Shown piece after piece: positions 7,474-15,994 of a stretch of DNA of 64,000 nucleotides. The number at the start of each line of letters is the position of its first letter. The stretch's first letter is position 1. A model generated the notes under the pieces. That model did no database searches and was not told the DNA's origin. It was given only the letters and a program-made list of their open reading frames with translations. The translations under genes and the position numbers were made by a program. The stretch is from assembly GCF_051842935.1 (NCBI RefSeq), contig NZ_JBPXRR010000001.1, positions 2,046,001-2,110,000 on the forward strand. Reading direction: 5' to 3'. The stretch is from Pseudalkalibacillus sp051842935 (GTDB lineage Bacteria > Bacillota > Bacilli > Bacillales > Fictibacillaceae).

Positions 7474-9192
7474 TTATTTCAAAAAATGCTCTTGTACGTA
7501 TTCTTTTACTTTTTGATCAGAATCCATTTCAAGGATGGCTTCAATATGAGAAGCGATCGTCTCTTTGCTCAACTTTAGAAGCTGTGAACGTGCTGGCAGG
7601 ATGGATGTCGCACTCATGCTGAATTCATCCAGTCCAAGTCCGAGTAAAATCGGAATCGCGATTTCGTCTCCAGCCATTTCACCACACATACCAGCCCATT
7701 TGCCTTCCTTGTGTGCCGCTTCAATGACACTTTTAACAAGACGTAAAATCGCCGGGTTGTATGGTTGATAAAGGTAGGAAACCTGCTCATTCATCCGGTC
7801 AGCAGCCATCGTGTATTGGATGAGATCGTTCGTTCCGATACTGAAGAAATCCACTTCTTTGGCAAAAATGTCAGCCATGACTGCAGTAGAAGGAATTTCG
7901 ACCATCATACCAATCTCAATCGCATCAGAAACTTCCACATTTTCCGATTGAAGCTTTTCTTTCTCTTCCATCAAAATTGCTTTTGCTTGGCGGAATTCGT
8001 CCAATGTAGCAATCATCGGGAACATGACTTTCAAGTTTCCTAACGTACTTGCTCTAAGCAGCGCGCGCAATTGAGTACGGAAAATATCTTGCTGATCAAG
8101 GCACAACCGAATCGCTCGGTAACCGAGGAATGGGTTCAGTTCCTTCGGAAGGTTCAAGTAAGGAAGCTCTTTATCTCCTCCTACATCCAGTGTTCGGATG
8201 ACAACTGGCTTCCCTTCCATTTGTGAAAGGACCTCTTTATAAGCTTCGAATTGCTCTTCTTCTGTCGGCAATTGGTCACGGTTCATGTAAAGGAACTCTG
8301 TGCGGTATAGACCGATTCCTTCTGCACCGTTATTCAACACACCAGGAAGATCCTTCGGTGTCCCGATATTGGCTGCCAACTCCACGTGTACATCATCAGA
8401 AGTGACCGTACGCTCGTTGACGAGCTTCGCCCATTCCTTTTTCTGCTCGAGAAATTGGTTCCGTTTCTCTTCATAAGTGGATCGCTCTTCTTCGGTAGGA
8501 TCGATGATGACCTCACCATCAATACCATCAATGATGACGATCGTTCCATTCTCGACAGAGTCGGTGATCGTTTTGGTTCCGACAACAGACGGAATTTCCA
8601 TGGAGCGCGCCATGATTGCGGAGTGGGAAGTACGTCCTCCGATATCTGTTGCAAATCCTTTGACGAATTGGCGGTTCAATTGTGCTGTATCAGAAGGCGT
8701 CAAGTCATCGGAAATGATGATCACTTCGTCCGTAATCATACTTGGCGTATTGAATTCAACTCCCATAAGATGAGCTAAAATACGCTTTCGAACATCACGG
8801 ATGTCTGCTGCTCTTTCCTTCATATATTCGTTGTCCATATTTTCAAACATGGAGATGAACATACCTGTGACTTCATCAAGAGCGAATTCTGCGTTGACGT
8901 TCTTTTCGTTGATTTTCTTTTTCACATTATCGATCAGTTCTGGGTCTTGCAAGACAAGAAGATGGGCAGCAAAGATTGCTGCCTTATCTTCTCCAAGTTC
9001 TTTTTCAGCATGGTCTTTGATCGCTTCAAGTTCATTCTTCGATTTTTCAATCGACTCTTGAAACCGTTCGACCTCTTGAGCTGGATTTTCAACCACTTTT
9101 TTCTCGACGTCAAGAGCTGGATTTTCAAGTCTGAATGCTTTTGCGATCGCAATCCCAGCTGATGCGCCGATACCTGTAATGCGTTGACTCAT
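7474..9192 (-). CDS. ptsI: Phosphotransferase system enzyme I
   Basis: Autophosphorylates from PEP and passes phosphate to HPr in the cytoplasm. The 572-aa protein shows the active-site histidine context GGRTSHSAIMAR (about 184-195). It also has the PEP-binding GIGLYRTEFLYM, FSIGTNDLIQYTM and the C-terminal CGEMAGD motif. The length is normal. The start codon overlaps the ptsH stop by one base, so the two are coupled. It is the last gene of ptsG-ptsH-ptsI. Confidence 0.97.
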   Translation of the reverse strand: MSQRITGIGASAGIAIAKAFRLENPALDVEKKVVENPAQEVERFQESIEKSKNELEAIKDHAEKELGEDKAAIFAAHLLVLQDPELIDNVKKKINEKNVNAEFALDEVTGMFISMFENMDNEYMKERAADIRDVRKRILAHLMGVEFNTPSMITDEVIIISDDLTPSDTAQLNRQFVKGFATDIGGRTSHSAIMARSMEIPSVVGTKTITDSVENGTIVIIDGIDGEVIIDPTEEERSTYEEKRNQFLEQKKEWAKLVNERTVTSDDVHVELAANIGTPKDLPGVLNNGAEGIGLYRTEFLYMNRDQLPTEEEQFEAYKEVLSQMEGKPVVIRTLDVGGDKELPYLNLPKELNPFLGYRAIRLCLDQQDIFRTQLRALLRASTLGNLKVMFPMIATLDEFRQAKAILMEEKEKLQSENVEVSDAIEIGMMVEIPSTAVMADIFAKEVDFFSIGTNDLIQYTMAADRMNEQVSYLYQPYNPAILRLVKSVIEAAHKEGKWAGMCGEMAGDEIAIPILLGLGLDEFSMSATSILPARSQLLKLSKETIASHIEAILEMDSDQKVKEYVQEHFLK

Positions 9193-9461
9193 TACTCAGC
9201 CAGTCCTTCTTCCTTCAAAAGATTGCTGAGTGCAGACAATGCGTCTTCTTCATCATTTCCGTCTGCCTTGATTGTGATTTCAGAACCTTGCTGAATACCC
9301 AGGGACATGACACCCATGATCGACTTCAAGTTTACTGCTTTTTCTTTATGGACCAATTCGATTTCTGAACTGAACTGCCCTGCTTTATTGACCAATGTAG
9401 TTGCTGGTCTTGCGTGAATTCCTGACTCACTTGTTACTGTGAATGTTTTTTCTGCTGCCAT
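9192..9461 (-). CDS. ptsH: Phosphocarrier protein HPr
   Basis: An 89-aa phosphocarrier. The phosphorylatable histidine is in GIHARPAT (His15 by family numbering). The regulatory serine is in LKSIMGVMSLG (Ser46), the site used by HPr kinase for CcpA-dependent catabolite repression in Firmicutes. It is coupled to ptsI by a one-base overlap and lies 15 bp after ptsG. Confidence 0.97.
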   Translation of the reverse strand: MAAEKTFTVTSESGIHARPATTLVNKAGQFSSEIELVHKEKAVNLKSIMGVMSLGIQQGSEITIKADGNDEEDALSALSNLLKEEGLAE

Positions 9462-9476
9462 AATGCATCTTCCTTT

Positions 9477-11555
9477 CTATTTTTCAATTGAGATGATGTC
9501 TTCTTCACCGTGGTCTACAGATCCAGACTTCTCTATTGTTACTTTTTCTCCATCTTGAAGATTTGTAAACACGATCGGTGTAATTGTTGATTTTGCATGT
9601 TCAGCAATGTAGTCAATATCTGCTTTCATCAGCTCTTGACCTTGCTTCACTTCATCACCTTGCTCAACCATTACTTCGAATCCTTCTCCCTTGAGGTTGA
9701 CCGTATCAATACCGAAATGGATCAGGATTTCTCTTCCATCGGTCGTTTCCAATCCAATCGCGTGCTTGGTTGGGAATACGTTCATGACCTTCGCATCAGC
9801 TGGCGAAACGACTTTGCCATCTGATGGCTTGATCGCGAATCCGTCACCCATCATTTTTCCAGAGAACACTTCATCTGGTACTTCAGTGATCGGAAGGAGC
9901 TCCCCTTTGATCGGAGCTACAATCGAAGCTTTTTTCGCATCGATATCTGTTGCAAGTGCTTCTGGACTTACGTCTTCAATCTGCTCTTGAACTTCTTCTT
10001 CAGGGTTCGTTTCCACTTTACGCGGGCGTTTACCCTTCATGATGTCTTGCATTTGCGATTTGATGGAGTCGGATCGAGGACCAAAGATTGCTTGAATATT
10101 GTTCCCTACTTCCAATACTCCAGATGCACCTAATTTTTTCAATCGGTTCTTATCGACTTGCTTCACATCGTTGACGGAAACACGTAGACGCGTGATACAA
10201 GCATCCAAGTGAGAGATGTTCTCTTGTCCACCAAGTCCTTCAAGGATGTTATATGGAAGATCATCAGCTTCACCAACTGGTGAGCCATCTTCATCGTCTT
10301 CTTCAACATCTTCGCGTCCAGGCGTCATCAAGTTGAACTTACGAATCGCAAATCGGAATCCGAAGTAGTAGATGACCGCAAAGACCAATCCTACCGGAAT
10401 GACTAGCCACCAGTTGGTTTGCGGGTTGATGACACCGAACAGGATGAAGTCAATCAAACCACCTGAGAATGTCATACCGATTTTGACATCTAACAAGTGC
10501 ATCGTCATGAATGACAAACCAGCAAAGATCGTATGGATACCGAACAATACGGGTGCTACGAATAGGAATGAGAATTCAATTGGTTCAGTAATACCAGTCA
10601 AGAAAGAAGTCAATGCTGCAGAAGCCATGATCCCTGCTACGACTTTCTTACGTTCTGGTCGTGCTTCATGATAGATCGCAAGTGCTGCAGCTGGTAATCC
10701 GAACATCATGAATGGGAATTTACCTGTCATGAATGTTCCTGCAGTCAAGTTTTCAACACCATCTTTAATTTGTTCGAAGAAAATACGTTGGTCACCACGT
10801 ACGAGCTCCCCAGCTTCATTCGTGTAAGAGCCAAATTCAAACCAGAACGGTGCGTAGAAAATGTGGTGCAGTCCGAATGGAATCAACGCACGCTCAATCA
10901 CACCGAATACGAAAGCGGAAAGGGTCAAGTTCGCATGAACCATGTTTTGTGAGAACGCGTTCAAGCCATCCTGCACTGGTGGCCAAATGAATGTCATGAT
11001 GATTCCGAGTATGACTGCACTTGCTGCAGTTGCGATCGGAACAAAACGTTTCCCAGCGAAAAATCCTAAGTAAGAAGGCAATTCAATATTGTAAAATTTG
11101 TTGTACATATAAGCGGCTACGATACCGAGTATGATACCGCCGAATACCCCAGTCTGTAATGTGGGGATCCCTAGGACAAGTGCAAAAGCCGGATCGACAT
11201 TTTCCCCCGTCACATCTGCAATTTCCAGACCTTCAATCACGCTCATCGTGACATTCATGATCAAGAATCCTACAGTTGCAGCAAGACCTGCTACTCCATC
11301 ACCACCGGCTAATCCGATGGCCACCCCAACAGCGAAGAGTAAAGCCAAGTTTCCGAATATGATTCCACCAGCCGATTCCATGACTGAAGCAATCAGTACC
11401 ATCACGTCATTCTCTAAGAATGGCGCCATTTTAAGTAACGTTGGGTTTTGCAATGCATTACCAAACGCAAGGAGCAGTCCTGCTGCTGGTAAGATCGCAA
11501 CCGGAAGCATCAATGCTTTACCGACTTTTTGTAACGTACCAAACGCTTTTTGCAT
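9477..11555 (-). CDS. ptsG: PTS glucose-specific EIICBA permease
   Basis: Membrane permease that imports and phosphorylates glucose. The 692-aa protein has domains in the order IIC (about ten membrane segments, residues 1-410), IIB (cysteine in DACITRLRVSV) and IIA (histidine in ILIHFGIDTV). A highly acidic linker (EDVEEDDEDG) separates IIC from IIB, consistent with a halophilic proteome. The start is placed at ATG 11555 after GGAGG; a longer in-frame start at 11570 overlaps that site. Its leader carries a GlcT-type antiterminator, so expression should depend on glucose. Confidence 0.95.
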   Translation of the reverse strand: MQKAFGTLQKVGKALMLPVAILPAAGLLLAFGNALQNPTLLKMAPFLENDVMVLIASVMESAGGIIFGNLALLFAVGVAIGLAGGDGVAGLAATVGFLIMNVTMSVIEGLEIADVTGENVDPAFALVLGIPTLQTGVFGGIILGIVAAYMYNKFYNIELPSYLGFFAGKRFVPIATAASAVILGIIMTFIWPPVQDGLNAFSQNMVHANLTLSAFVFGVIERALIPFGLHHIFYAPFWFEFGSYTNEAGELVRGDQRIFFEQIKDGVENLTAGTFMTGKFPFMMFGLPAAALAIYHEARPERKKVVAGIMASAALTSFLTGITEPIEFSFLFVAPVLFGIHTIFAGLSFMTMHLLDVKIGMTFSGGLIDFILFGVINPQTNWWLVIPVGLVFAVIYYFGFRFAIRKFNLMTPGREDVEEDDEDGSPVGEADDLPYNILEGLGGQENISHLDACITRLRVSVNDVKQVDKNRLKKLGASGVLEVGNNIQAIFGPRSDSIKSQMQDIMKGKRPRKVETNPEEEVQEQIEDVSPEALATDIDAKKASIVAPIKGELLPITEVPDEVFSGKMMGDGFAIKPSDGKVVSPADAKVMNVFPTKHAIGLETTDGREILIHFGIDTVNLKGEGFEVMVEQGDEVKQGQELMKADIDYIAEHAKSTITPIVFTNLQDGEKVTIEKSGSVDHGEEDIISIEK

Positions 11556-11648
11556 TCTCTTTACCTCCATTGACAGTTTTTATAGTTTCACAATAAAAAA
11601 GAATACGTTTACATCATTGTGCTAGCAGGTGTTAAGAAAAATAAAAAA

Positions 11649-11725
11649 GGCATGAGTAAAGAACGAAACACAGCTAAAAAATAGGTTCCCCCATTTTCTG
11701 TATTTCAACCTTCTTCACTCATGCC
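11649..11725 (-). terminator. Leader terminator of ptsG, controlled by GlcT
   Basis: The arms GGCATGAGTGAAGAA and TTCTTTACTCATGCC pair across about 47 bases and are followed by TTTTTT on the minus strand. It lies between glcT and ptsG, so it would stop transcription before ptsG unless antitermination occurs. Confidence 0.85.
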
Positions 11726-11744
11726 TGATCGAATCAGTAACACG
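11713..11744 (-). promoter_or_regulatory. RAT antiterminator target of GlcT
   Basis: The minus-strand RNA reads GUUACUGAUUCGAUCAGGC and overlaps the 5' arm of the leader terminator. It closely resembles the ribonucleic antiterminator of B. subtilis ptsG (from memory). Binding of unphosphorylated GlcT dimers would stabilise this short hairpin and prevent the terminator from forming. Confidence 0.8.
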
Positions 11745-11764
11745 TAAAGTTCGTGTATTCTTTT

Positions 11765-12604
11765 TTATTGAGATGAAAGCCTTTGCAAATGCATTGTTAG
11801 ATAAACTGCTTCAGCATCTGAAACCGTCTTACCTAACTGACGTTGCAATACTTTCATTAGTTTCCAAGCAGTATTGTAGCACACCGGGTATTCTTCTTTC
11901 AAGACTTTTGCTAATCGATCTTGATTCCCGACTTGTTCTCCTGATTCGATTCTGTTGATGCCCCGACGGAGATGTTGGATCAACCGCATGTAATTGATGC
12001 TGCTTTTATCAATCGAAATCTCTAATTGTTGCTCGATCATTTGAATCAGCGTATTCATCAATTGGGAGTACCTGTTGATCTCGGAAAGAGAACGGTTGGT
12101 TGCTGCACTGTGTAGGTGAAGGGCGATGAAACCTATTTCGCCATCAGGTAAGTGCACATCCAGGTGCGCTTCGATCATTTTGACAACCTCTTCCGCAGCC
12201 GAATATTCCTTCGGATACATCAATTGCGTCTCTTTCAGGAACGGATTGACGATGTCCAGCCCTTGCTGAACTCTTTTTATGGCAAAGGCTATGTGATCCG
12301 TCAATGCGATATGGATGTGTTCATCGAACTTGACACCCAATTTTTGCTCGCTGTATTGGATGATGTCGTTCATGACTAGAATGATGGATTCATCAACTTG
12401 TGCGACGAGCTGCTTATACTGATGTTGTTTCTCCTCATCCTTCATCACATAGAGCTTGTCCGCATCAGAGGATTCCAGCTGATCGCCCGCTTTTTTGGAA
12501 AAACCGATTCCTTTTCCAATCAACACAGCTTCTTGTTCATCTGGACTCTGCGCGATGACCACATTATTATTGAGTACTTTAAGTATTGTATAATGGGCAA
12601 CCAT
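11765..12604 (-). CDS. glcT: BglG-family transcription antiterminator GlcT
   Basis: RNA-binding antiterminator for ptsGHI. The 279-aa protein has an N-terminal CAT RNA-binding domain (MVAHYTILKVLNNNVVIA, then KGIGFSKKAGD) and two PTS regulation domains. Their conserved histidines are in 'ALTDHIAFAI', 'IGFIALHLHSA' and 'YLTMHLQRL'. It is upstream of and co-oriented with ptsG, whose leader contains the matching target. Glucose flux through PtsG should control its phosphorylation. The gene starts about 100 bp after the gerE 3' fragment's terminator. Confidence 0.94.
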   Translation of the reverse strand: MVAHYTILKVLNNNVVIAQSPDEQEAVLIGKGIGFSKKAGDQLESSDADKLYVMKDEEKQHQYKQLVAQVDESIILVMNDIIQYSEQKLGVKFDEHIHIALTDHIAFAIKRVQQGLDIVNPFLKETQLMYPKEYSAAEEVVKMIEAHLDVHLPDGEIGFIALHLHSAATNRSLSEINRYSQLMNTLIQMIEQQLEISIDKSSINYMRLIQHLRRGINRIESGEQVGNQDRLAKVLKEEYPVCYNTAWKLMKVLQRQLGKTVSDAEAVYLTMHLQRLSSQ

Positions 12605-12704
12605 GTCATGCCATTCCTTTCAAACAAAACAACCTTATGAAACGTCAACATCATACCGAATCCAACCGGTAACGTCAACTTTTATGCTAAAACCTTACAA
12701 CAAC

Positions 12705-12739
12705 AAAAAAAGAGCGGCTTTCACCTTTATGAAAGCCGC
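12705..12739 (-). terminator. Terminator of gerE
   Basis: Perfect stem GCGGCTTTC...GAAAGCCGC (12714-12739) followed on minus by CTCTTTTTTT. It lies six bases after the gerE stop codon and would end the transcript of the reassembled gene. Confidence 0.9.
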
Positions 12740-12745
12740 AAACCT

Positions 12746-12826
12746 CTAAATTTCCAACTCGCCAAGCCGCAGTAGCTCGACGACAGCCTGGGAGCGCCCC
12801 TTGACACCTAACTTCTGCATCGTATT
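12746..12826 (-). pseudogene. gerE: gerE, 3' part (codons 49-74 and stop), separated by the element
   Basis: The minus strand reads N-T-MQKLGVKGRSQAVVEL-LRLGELEI-stop, which is the C-terminal half of the GerE DNA-binding domain (recognition-helix end and dimer helix). It has no start and no promoter of its own. The first codon, AAT at 12824-12826, is shared with the 5' part at 30508-30510. Joining the two gives 74 codons, the normal GerE length, in frame. I label it pseudogene only for lack of a better type; it is an intact exon-like half of a split gene, not decay. Confidence 0.93.
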
Positions 12827-12850
12827 CATGATGTATTTTGAAACACAACA
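12821..12850 (-). other. Element-chromosome junction (left attachment site)
   Basis: From the outside inwards: gerE codons 51-49 (CGT ATT on plus), the core, then the element arm ATGTATTTTGAAACA (12831-12845). The arm is 14/15 complementary to the right-end arm at 30490-30504, and each starts five bases from the shared AA dinucleotide. The reconstructed attP is thus a dyad centred on AA, typical of large serine integrase sites. The recombinase stop codon lies eight bases further in. Confidence 0.85.
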
Positions 12851-12852
12851 AA

Positions 12853-14415
12853 CTAATCCAAGAAAGTGTAAATTTCCACACTTTGATCAGGCATTATGAC
12901 TAACTTTTCTATCAGCCGTTTTAACGTTAAGTGAAGATCATCAAAGCTCTCATATGATAAAGTTTGTAACTCTACAAGTGCATCTCTAATATTTTGCTTG
13001 TACTGCTCATGGTCTTCTCTTCTAGAAAGTTTATCTTCAATACTTTCCATCTTTTTATTTAGGTTAGAGATTTCTCTTTCATAATGTTTTTTTTCAAACT
13101 GATATTGTTTTTCATCAAGTTCATTTTTCATCCTTTGCTTTCTCAACTCAAACAGGAACATCCTATTCTCTTCCAATGAACTTTCTATACGAGTTTTTTC
13201 CTTATTATTAAGGATGTGATTTGCTTCACCTTGTTGTATTTTAGTCTTCTCCAATTCTTTATCAATGTCAATTCTGGATTTTAATTTTTGTGCAACCTCT
13301 TCAATTACAGAATCTCTAAAATCATAGTAAGGAATATAATTGTTATTATCACAACCCTTTTCCCCTAGCCTTCTCCGCTTAGAACAAATTAAATAACGGT
13401 ATTCCTTACCATCTTTCAGATTTTTTCCATTTTTGCTCTTCATTGTGACCATACTCGAATTACAACTACCACAAAAAATAAATCCGCCAAAAACATTGAC
13501 TTTTTGTCTTGGACCTCCTCTTTTTCCTCCACTACGTCTCCTTCGAATTTCTTGTGCAGCTTCAAATAACTGATCATCAATTATTGGATCCCAATTCTTC
13601 TCTTCGTTACGATTCCATAACTCTTTAGAATTAAGTTTTTGTACTTTTTTTCTATTGGTCATATTACTTAAATCATCATAAACCTTAACAACTGCAAATT
13701 TGTTATAAACGTTTCTTCCTGTATACGCTTCATTGGTAAGTATTCTGTTTATAGAGCTGATACCCCAAAGTCCATCTTTAGGTGAGGGAATTCCTTCATT
13801 GTTTAGGCATTTTACAATACTCTTTTCACCCATATTTTGGTGAACATATAAATGAAATATTCTTTGTACAATCTCTGCCTTTTCATTTATAACTAATGTT
13901 TTGCTAGAATCCGTTTTCTTTTTTGTGTATCCATATGGAGCAAAAGAACCAGTAAAGTTTCCTCGTTTTGCTGATTGTCGTTTGCCTCTTCGAGTTGATA
14001 AGGAAATTTGTTCTGCTTGTTGTTGGGCCATCATAGAAAATAAAGTGAATTTCATTTCCCCTTGGTCGATTTTTGAGTCATAATTTTCTTCTATTGATAT
14101 CAGTCTGATACCAAGTGCATCGACGAGTTTACGCTTTAAGTTCAATGCATCAAGTTGATCACGGGAAAAACGAGAAATAGAAGCAAAAATCAATGTATTA
14201 AACTTTTTATTTTCTGCATCTTTAATCATTCGTTGAATTTCTGAACGTCCTAAAATATTTGTACCAGATGATCGATCTTCATATGTGTATATAATATTAA
14301 GGTTCTCTTTAATAGCTTTTTCTTCACATACCATTCTTTGATGTTCTGGCGAATCTTTTTGTGTTGCTTTTAATGTTGATACACGAACATAACTTGCGGT
14401 AATGTCGTTTTTCAT
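12853..14415 (-). CDS. Large serine recombinase (site-specific integrase/excisionase)
   Basis: A 520-aa recombinase of the SpoIVCA/SprA type. The resolvase catalytic domain begins at the N-terminus with YVRVST (catalytic Ser13) and has SRFSRDQLDAL (about residue 82). The Recombinase domain (about 160-270) follows, then a zinc ribbon FCGSCNSSM...YLICSKRR, and a long coiled coil near the C-terminus. The start at 14415 follows AAAGGAG; upstream in-frame codons lie inside a hairpin. The stop codon is 27 bp from the gerE junction, the usual place for an integrase. Known relatives excise elements from sigK and spsM in the sporulating mother cell. This one is the obvious candidate for gerE reassembly. 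Confidence 0.95.
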   Translation of the reverse strand: MKNDITASYVRVSTLKATQKDSPEHQRMVCEEKAIKENLNIIYTYEDRSSGTNILGRSEIQRMIKDAENKKFNTLIFASISRFSRDQLDALNLKRKLVDALGIRLISIEENYDSKIDQGEMKFTLFSMMAQQQAEQISLSTRRGKRQSAKRGNFTGSFAPYGYTKKKTDSSKTLVINEKAEIVQRIFHLYVHQNMGEKSIVKCLNNEGIPSPKDGLWGISSINRILTNEAYTGRNVYNKFAVVKVYDDLSNMTNRKKVQKLNSKELWNRNEEKNWDPIIDDQLFEAAQEIRRRRSGGKRGGPRQKVNVFGGFIFCGSCNSSMVTMKSKNGKNLKDGKEYRYLICSKRRRLGEKGCDNNNYIPYYDFRDSVIEEVAQKLKSRIDIDKELEKTKIQQGEANHILNNKEKTRIESSLEENRMFLFELRKQRMKNELDEKQYQFEKKHYEREISNLNKKMESIEDKLSRREDHEQYKQNIRDALVELQTLSYESFDDLHLTLKRLIEKLVIMPDQSVEIYTFLD

Positions 14416-14435
14416 AAGCATCTCCTTTAACATTG

Positions 14436-14468
14436 ACAAAGCCCTAGTCATTATGTCTAGGGCTTTGT
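14436..14468 (-). promoter_or_regulatory. Perfect 12-bp hairpin in the recombinase leader
   Basis: ACAAAGCCCTAG and CTAGGGCTTTGT flank a 9-base loop, 21 bases before the recombinase ATG and after a small upstream ORF. Neither strand has a good T run, so it is more likely an attenuator or RNA-stability element than a simple terminator. Confidence 0.6.
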
Positions 14469-14496
14469 TGTTACTAATATTCTAATGAGTATCATC

Positions 14497-14616
14497 TTAC
14501 TTAGCAATAGCTTTTTTTACTGTGGAGTCAACAAGTTCTTTAATGATTTCATCTGGAGATTGGTTTTGATTTTCAGGTCTTCTGTAAACGAATATAAACT
14601 TCGCTTTCTTTTTCAA
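14497..14616 (-). CDS. 39-aa basic small protein upstream of the recombinase
   Basis: Begins TTG at 14616 after a strong ribosome-binding site (GGGGGAG, spacing 7). It encodes MKKKAKFIFVYRRPENQNQ and then SPDEIIKELVDSTVKKAIAK. The first third is very basic and the rest looks like one amphipathic helix. It lies on the same strand as the recombinase, about 80 bp upstream. I recognise no family. The position and size would suit a recombination directionality factor or a translational leader, but that is inference. Confidence 0.6.
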   Translation of the reverse strand: MKKKAKFIFVYRRPENQNQSPDEIIKELVDSTVKKAIAK

Positions 14617-14799
14617 TTTACATCTCCCCCGTACATTCTATATCTATGAAGAGAATTACTTGTCTTAAAACACGATTTTGTGTTATATGTATTGTGTGTT
14701 GTGCGTTATTTTTATATGGTCATGTTATACAACAAGTTCATTAAGAATGTAAGAGGTAAACAGAAAAATTTTAAAAAAACTTTCTTAGAGGTGAGTAAA

Positions 14800-15204
14800 T
14801 TGTCAATTGGTCAGTTAATAAAAAATGAAAGGTTAAAAAGGGGATATTCAACCAGAGAACTTTCGACAATGATTAAAGCAAGCCCTTCATTTATTTCTCA
14901 GGTTGAAAGAGGTTTAATAAAGTACCCAAATAAAGGCTACCTTGAGAAAATCGCAGATATACTAGAGATAAATTTAGAAAAACTATTATGTGATGAGACA
15001 CATAAAGAAGACCTTTATACACAATCAGTCTTAATAACAGATTTAACCGAATCATTTAAATATATGGATCGGAAAGATATTAAGAAAATGCATAAAGTCA
15101 TTTTTGAAAATAGAGACTTACTTTTTGACATAGCTTCATTAGAAAAGAATGAGATAACAACGGTAAGAAGATTTGTGAAATTTTTGTTGGAACGTGAAAA
15201 ATAA
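14800..15204 (+). CDS. XRE-family helix-turn-helix regulator
   Basis: A 134-aa protein with an N-terminal Cro/C1 HTH: 'IGQLIKNERLKRGYSTREL' then 'KASPSFISQVERGLIKYP' (the recognition helix) and 'YLEKIADILEINLEKLL'. The second half, about 60 residues, is helical and unassigned. The start is a TTG at 14800 after AGAGGTG; the frame is open for 40 further codons upstream without a ribosome-binding site. It diverges from the small ORF and recombinase, so the shared region 14617-14799 probably holds both promoters, and the protein may repress the recombinase. It is followed by a terminator. Confidence 0.88.
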   Translation: MSIGQLIKNERLKRGYSTRELSTMIKASPSFISQVERGLIKYPNKGYLEKIADILEINLEKLLCDETHKEDLYTQSVLITDLTESFKYMDRKDIKKMHKVIFENRDLLFDIASLEKNEITTVRRFVKFLLEREK

Positions 15205-15215
15205 TCTTTTCCAAC

Positions 15216-15249
15216 AAAAAACGAGCTAGTATTACCTAGCTCGTTTTTA
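15216..15249. terminator. Bidirectional terminator
   Basis: Stem ACGAGCTAG...CTAGCTCGT with loop TATTAC, flanked by A6 and T5. It separates the HTH gene from the converging small ORF. Confidence 0.88.
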
Positions 15250-15253
15250 ATAA

Positions 15254-15538
15254 CTACGGAATTATTTTCTTATCAACTTGATTTAATAATAATTTCCTTT
15301 TTATATTTTGACTAGGACACCAGTAAATCGGATTATTGTAACCATCTATTTCAACAATTGTAACCCATAACCCATTCACTTTCTTAGGAGCATAGGTTTT
15401 CTCTGCGTTTTTCAATCTCACTCGTGTACCAACATTTATGCCATTCCGTTTATATATTAGAGTACAATAACCACAGTAATAAGGTGGCTTTTCTAAGCTC
15501 TCTCCATAACACTTTCCACAATACGTACATCTATTTAT
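15254..15538 (-). pseudogene. Zinc-ribbon ORF with no usable start codon
   Basis: An open frame of 94 codons ends at TAG 15254-15256. It opens with a four-cysteine knuckle, CTYCGKC...YYCGYC, then a basic segment (VGTRVRLKNAEKTY) and an aromatic tail. The frame starts directly after a stop codon (15539-15541), and no ATG, GTG or TTG precedes the zinc motif. Either the 5' end was lost, or an unusual start is used (ATA at 15536-15538 is 10 bases after GGGGTG). The family is not recognised. Confidence 0.45.
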
Positions 15539-15554
15539 TTATAACACCCCACTT

Positions 15555-15839
15555 TTACTTAATAATCATTTTTACCTTATTAATTTTAAACCAAGATCTA
15601 AATCTTTTAAGTGCGTACTCCTTAATGAGCACTACTTCTAAATTATCATTATCAAAAAGCTCAACAGATTCCTTTGCTCCACAGTGACTTCCAATACTAA
15701 CATTAAGAATTTTCCCATCATCACAGTTATAAACCACACAAATATTAAATATTGGACCCTGTATTGACTTTATGATGCAGTTGTATAAAAATTTGTTTCC
15801 GTGCTCACTTATTAAATCATCGTATTCATATTCAGGCAT
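15555..15839 (-). CDS. Orphan 94-aa protein
   Basis: Starts ATG at 15839 with GGAGG upstream. The sequence MPEYEYDDLISEHGNKFLYN is acidic at first and basic at the end (WFKINKVKMIIK). It contains 'ICVVYNCDDGKILNVSIGSHCG', a probable beta-strand core. No family is recognised. It lies 16 bp upstream of the zinc-ribbon frame on the same strand, so the two may have formed one unit. Confidence 0.6.
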   Translation of the reverse strand: MPEYEYDDLISEHGNKFLYNCIIKSIQGPIFNICVVYNCDDGKILNVSIGSHCGAKESVELFDNDNLEVVLIKEYALKRFRSWFKINKVKMIIK

Positions 15840-15994
15840 GTCTAACCTCCAAAAATATGTGATAATTATATATTACACTAGTTACCATATTTTGTATAAC
15901 CTCTTGATAAATACTTATGTTCGCATTAATTAGCATGATTTACCTTATTAAATATTAGACGATGACGCATAATAATTACCGAGAGGTGAAAGAC

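Noticed and set aside
11597..11616. CcpA cre site before ptsG (TGTAAACGTATTC)
   Set aside because: Two mismatches to the consensus and a position downstream of the leader terminator; too weak to annotate.
12687..12881. Separate small gene overlapping the left gerE fragment in another frame
   Set aside because: It is a frame shadow running from the element into gerE, without a ribosome-binding site; the GerE frame explains the sequence.
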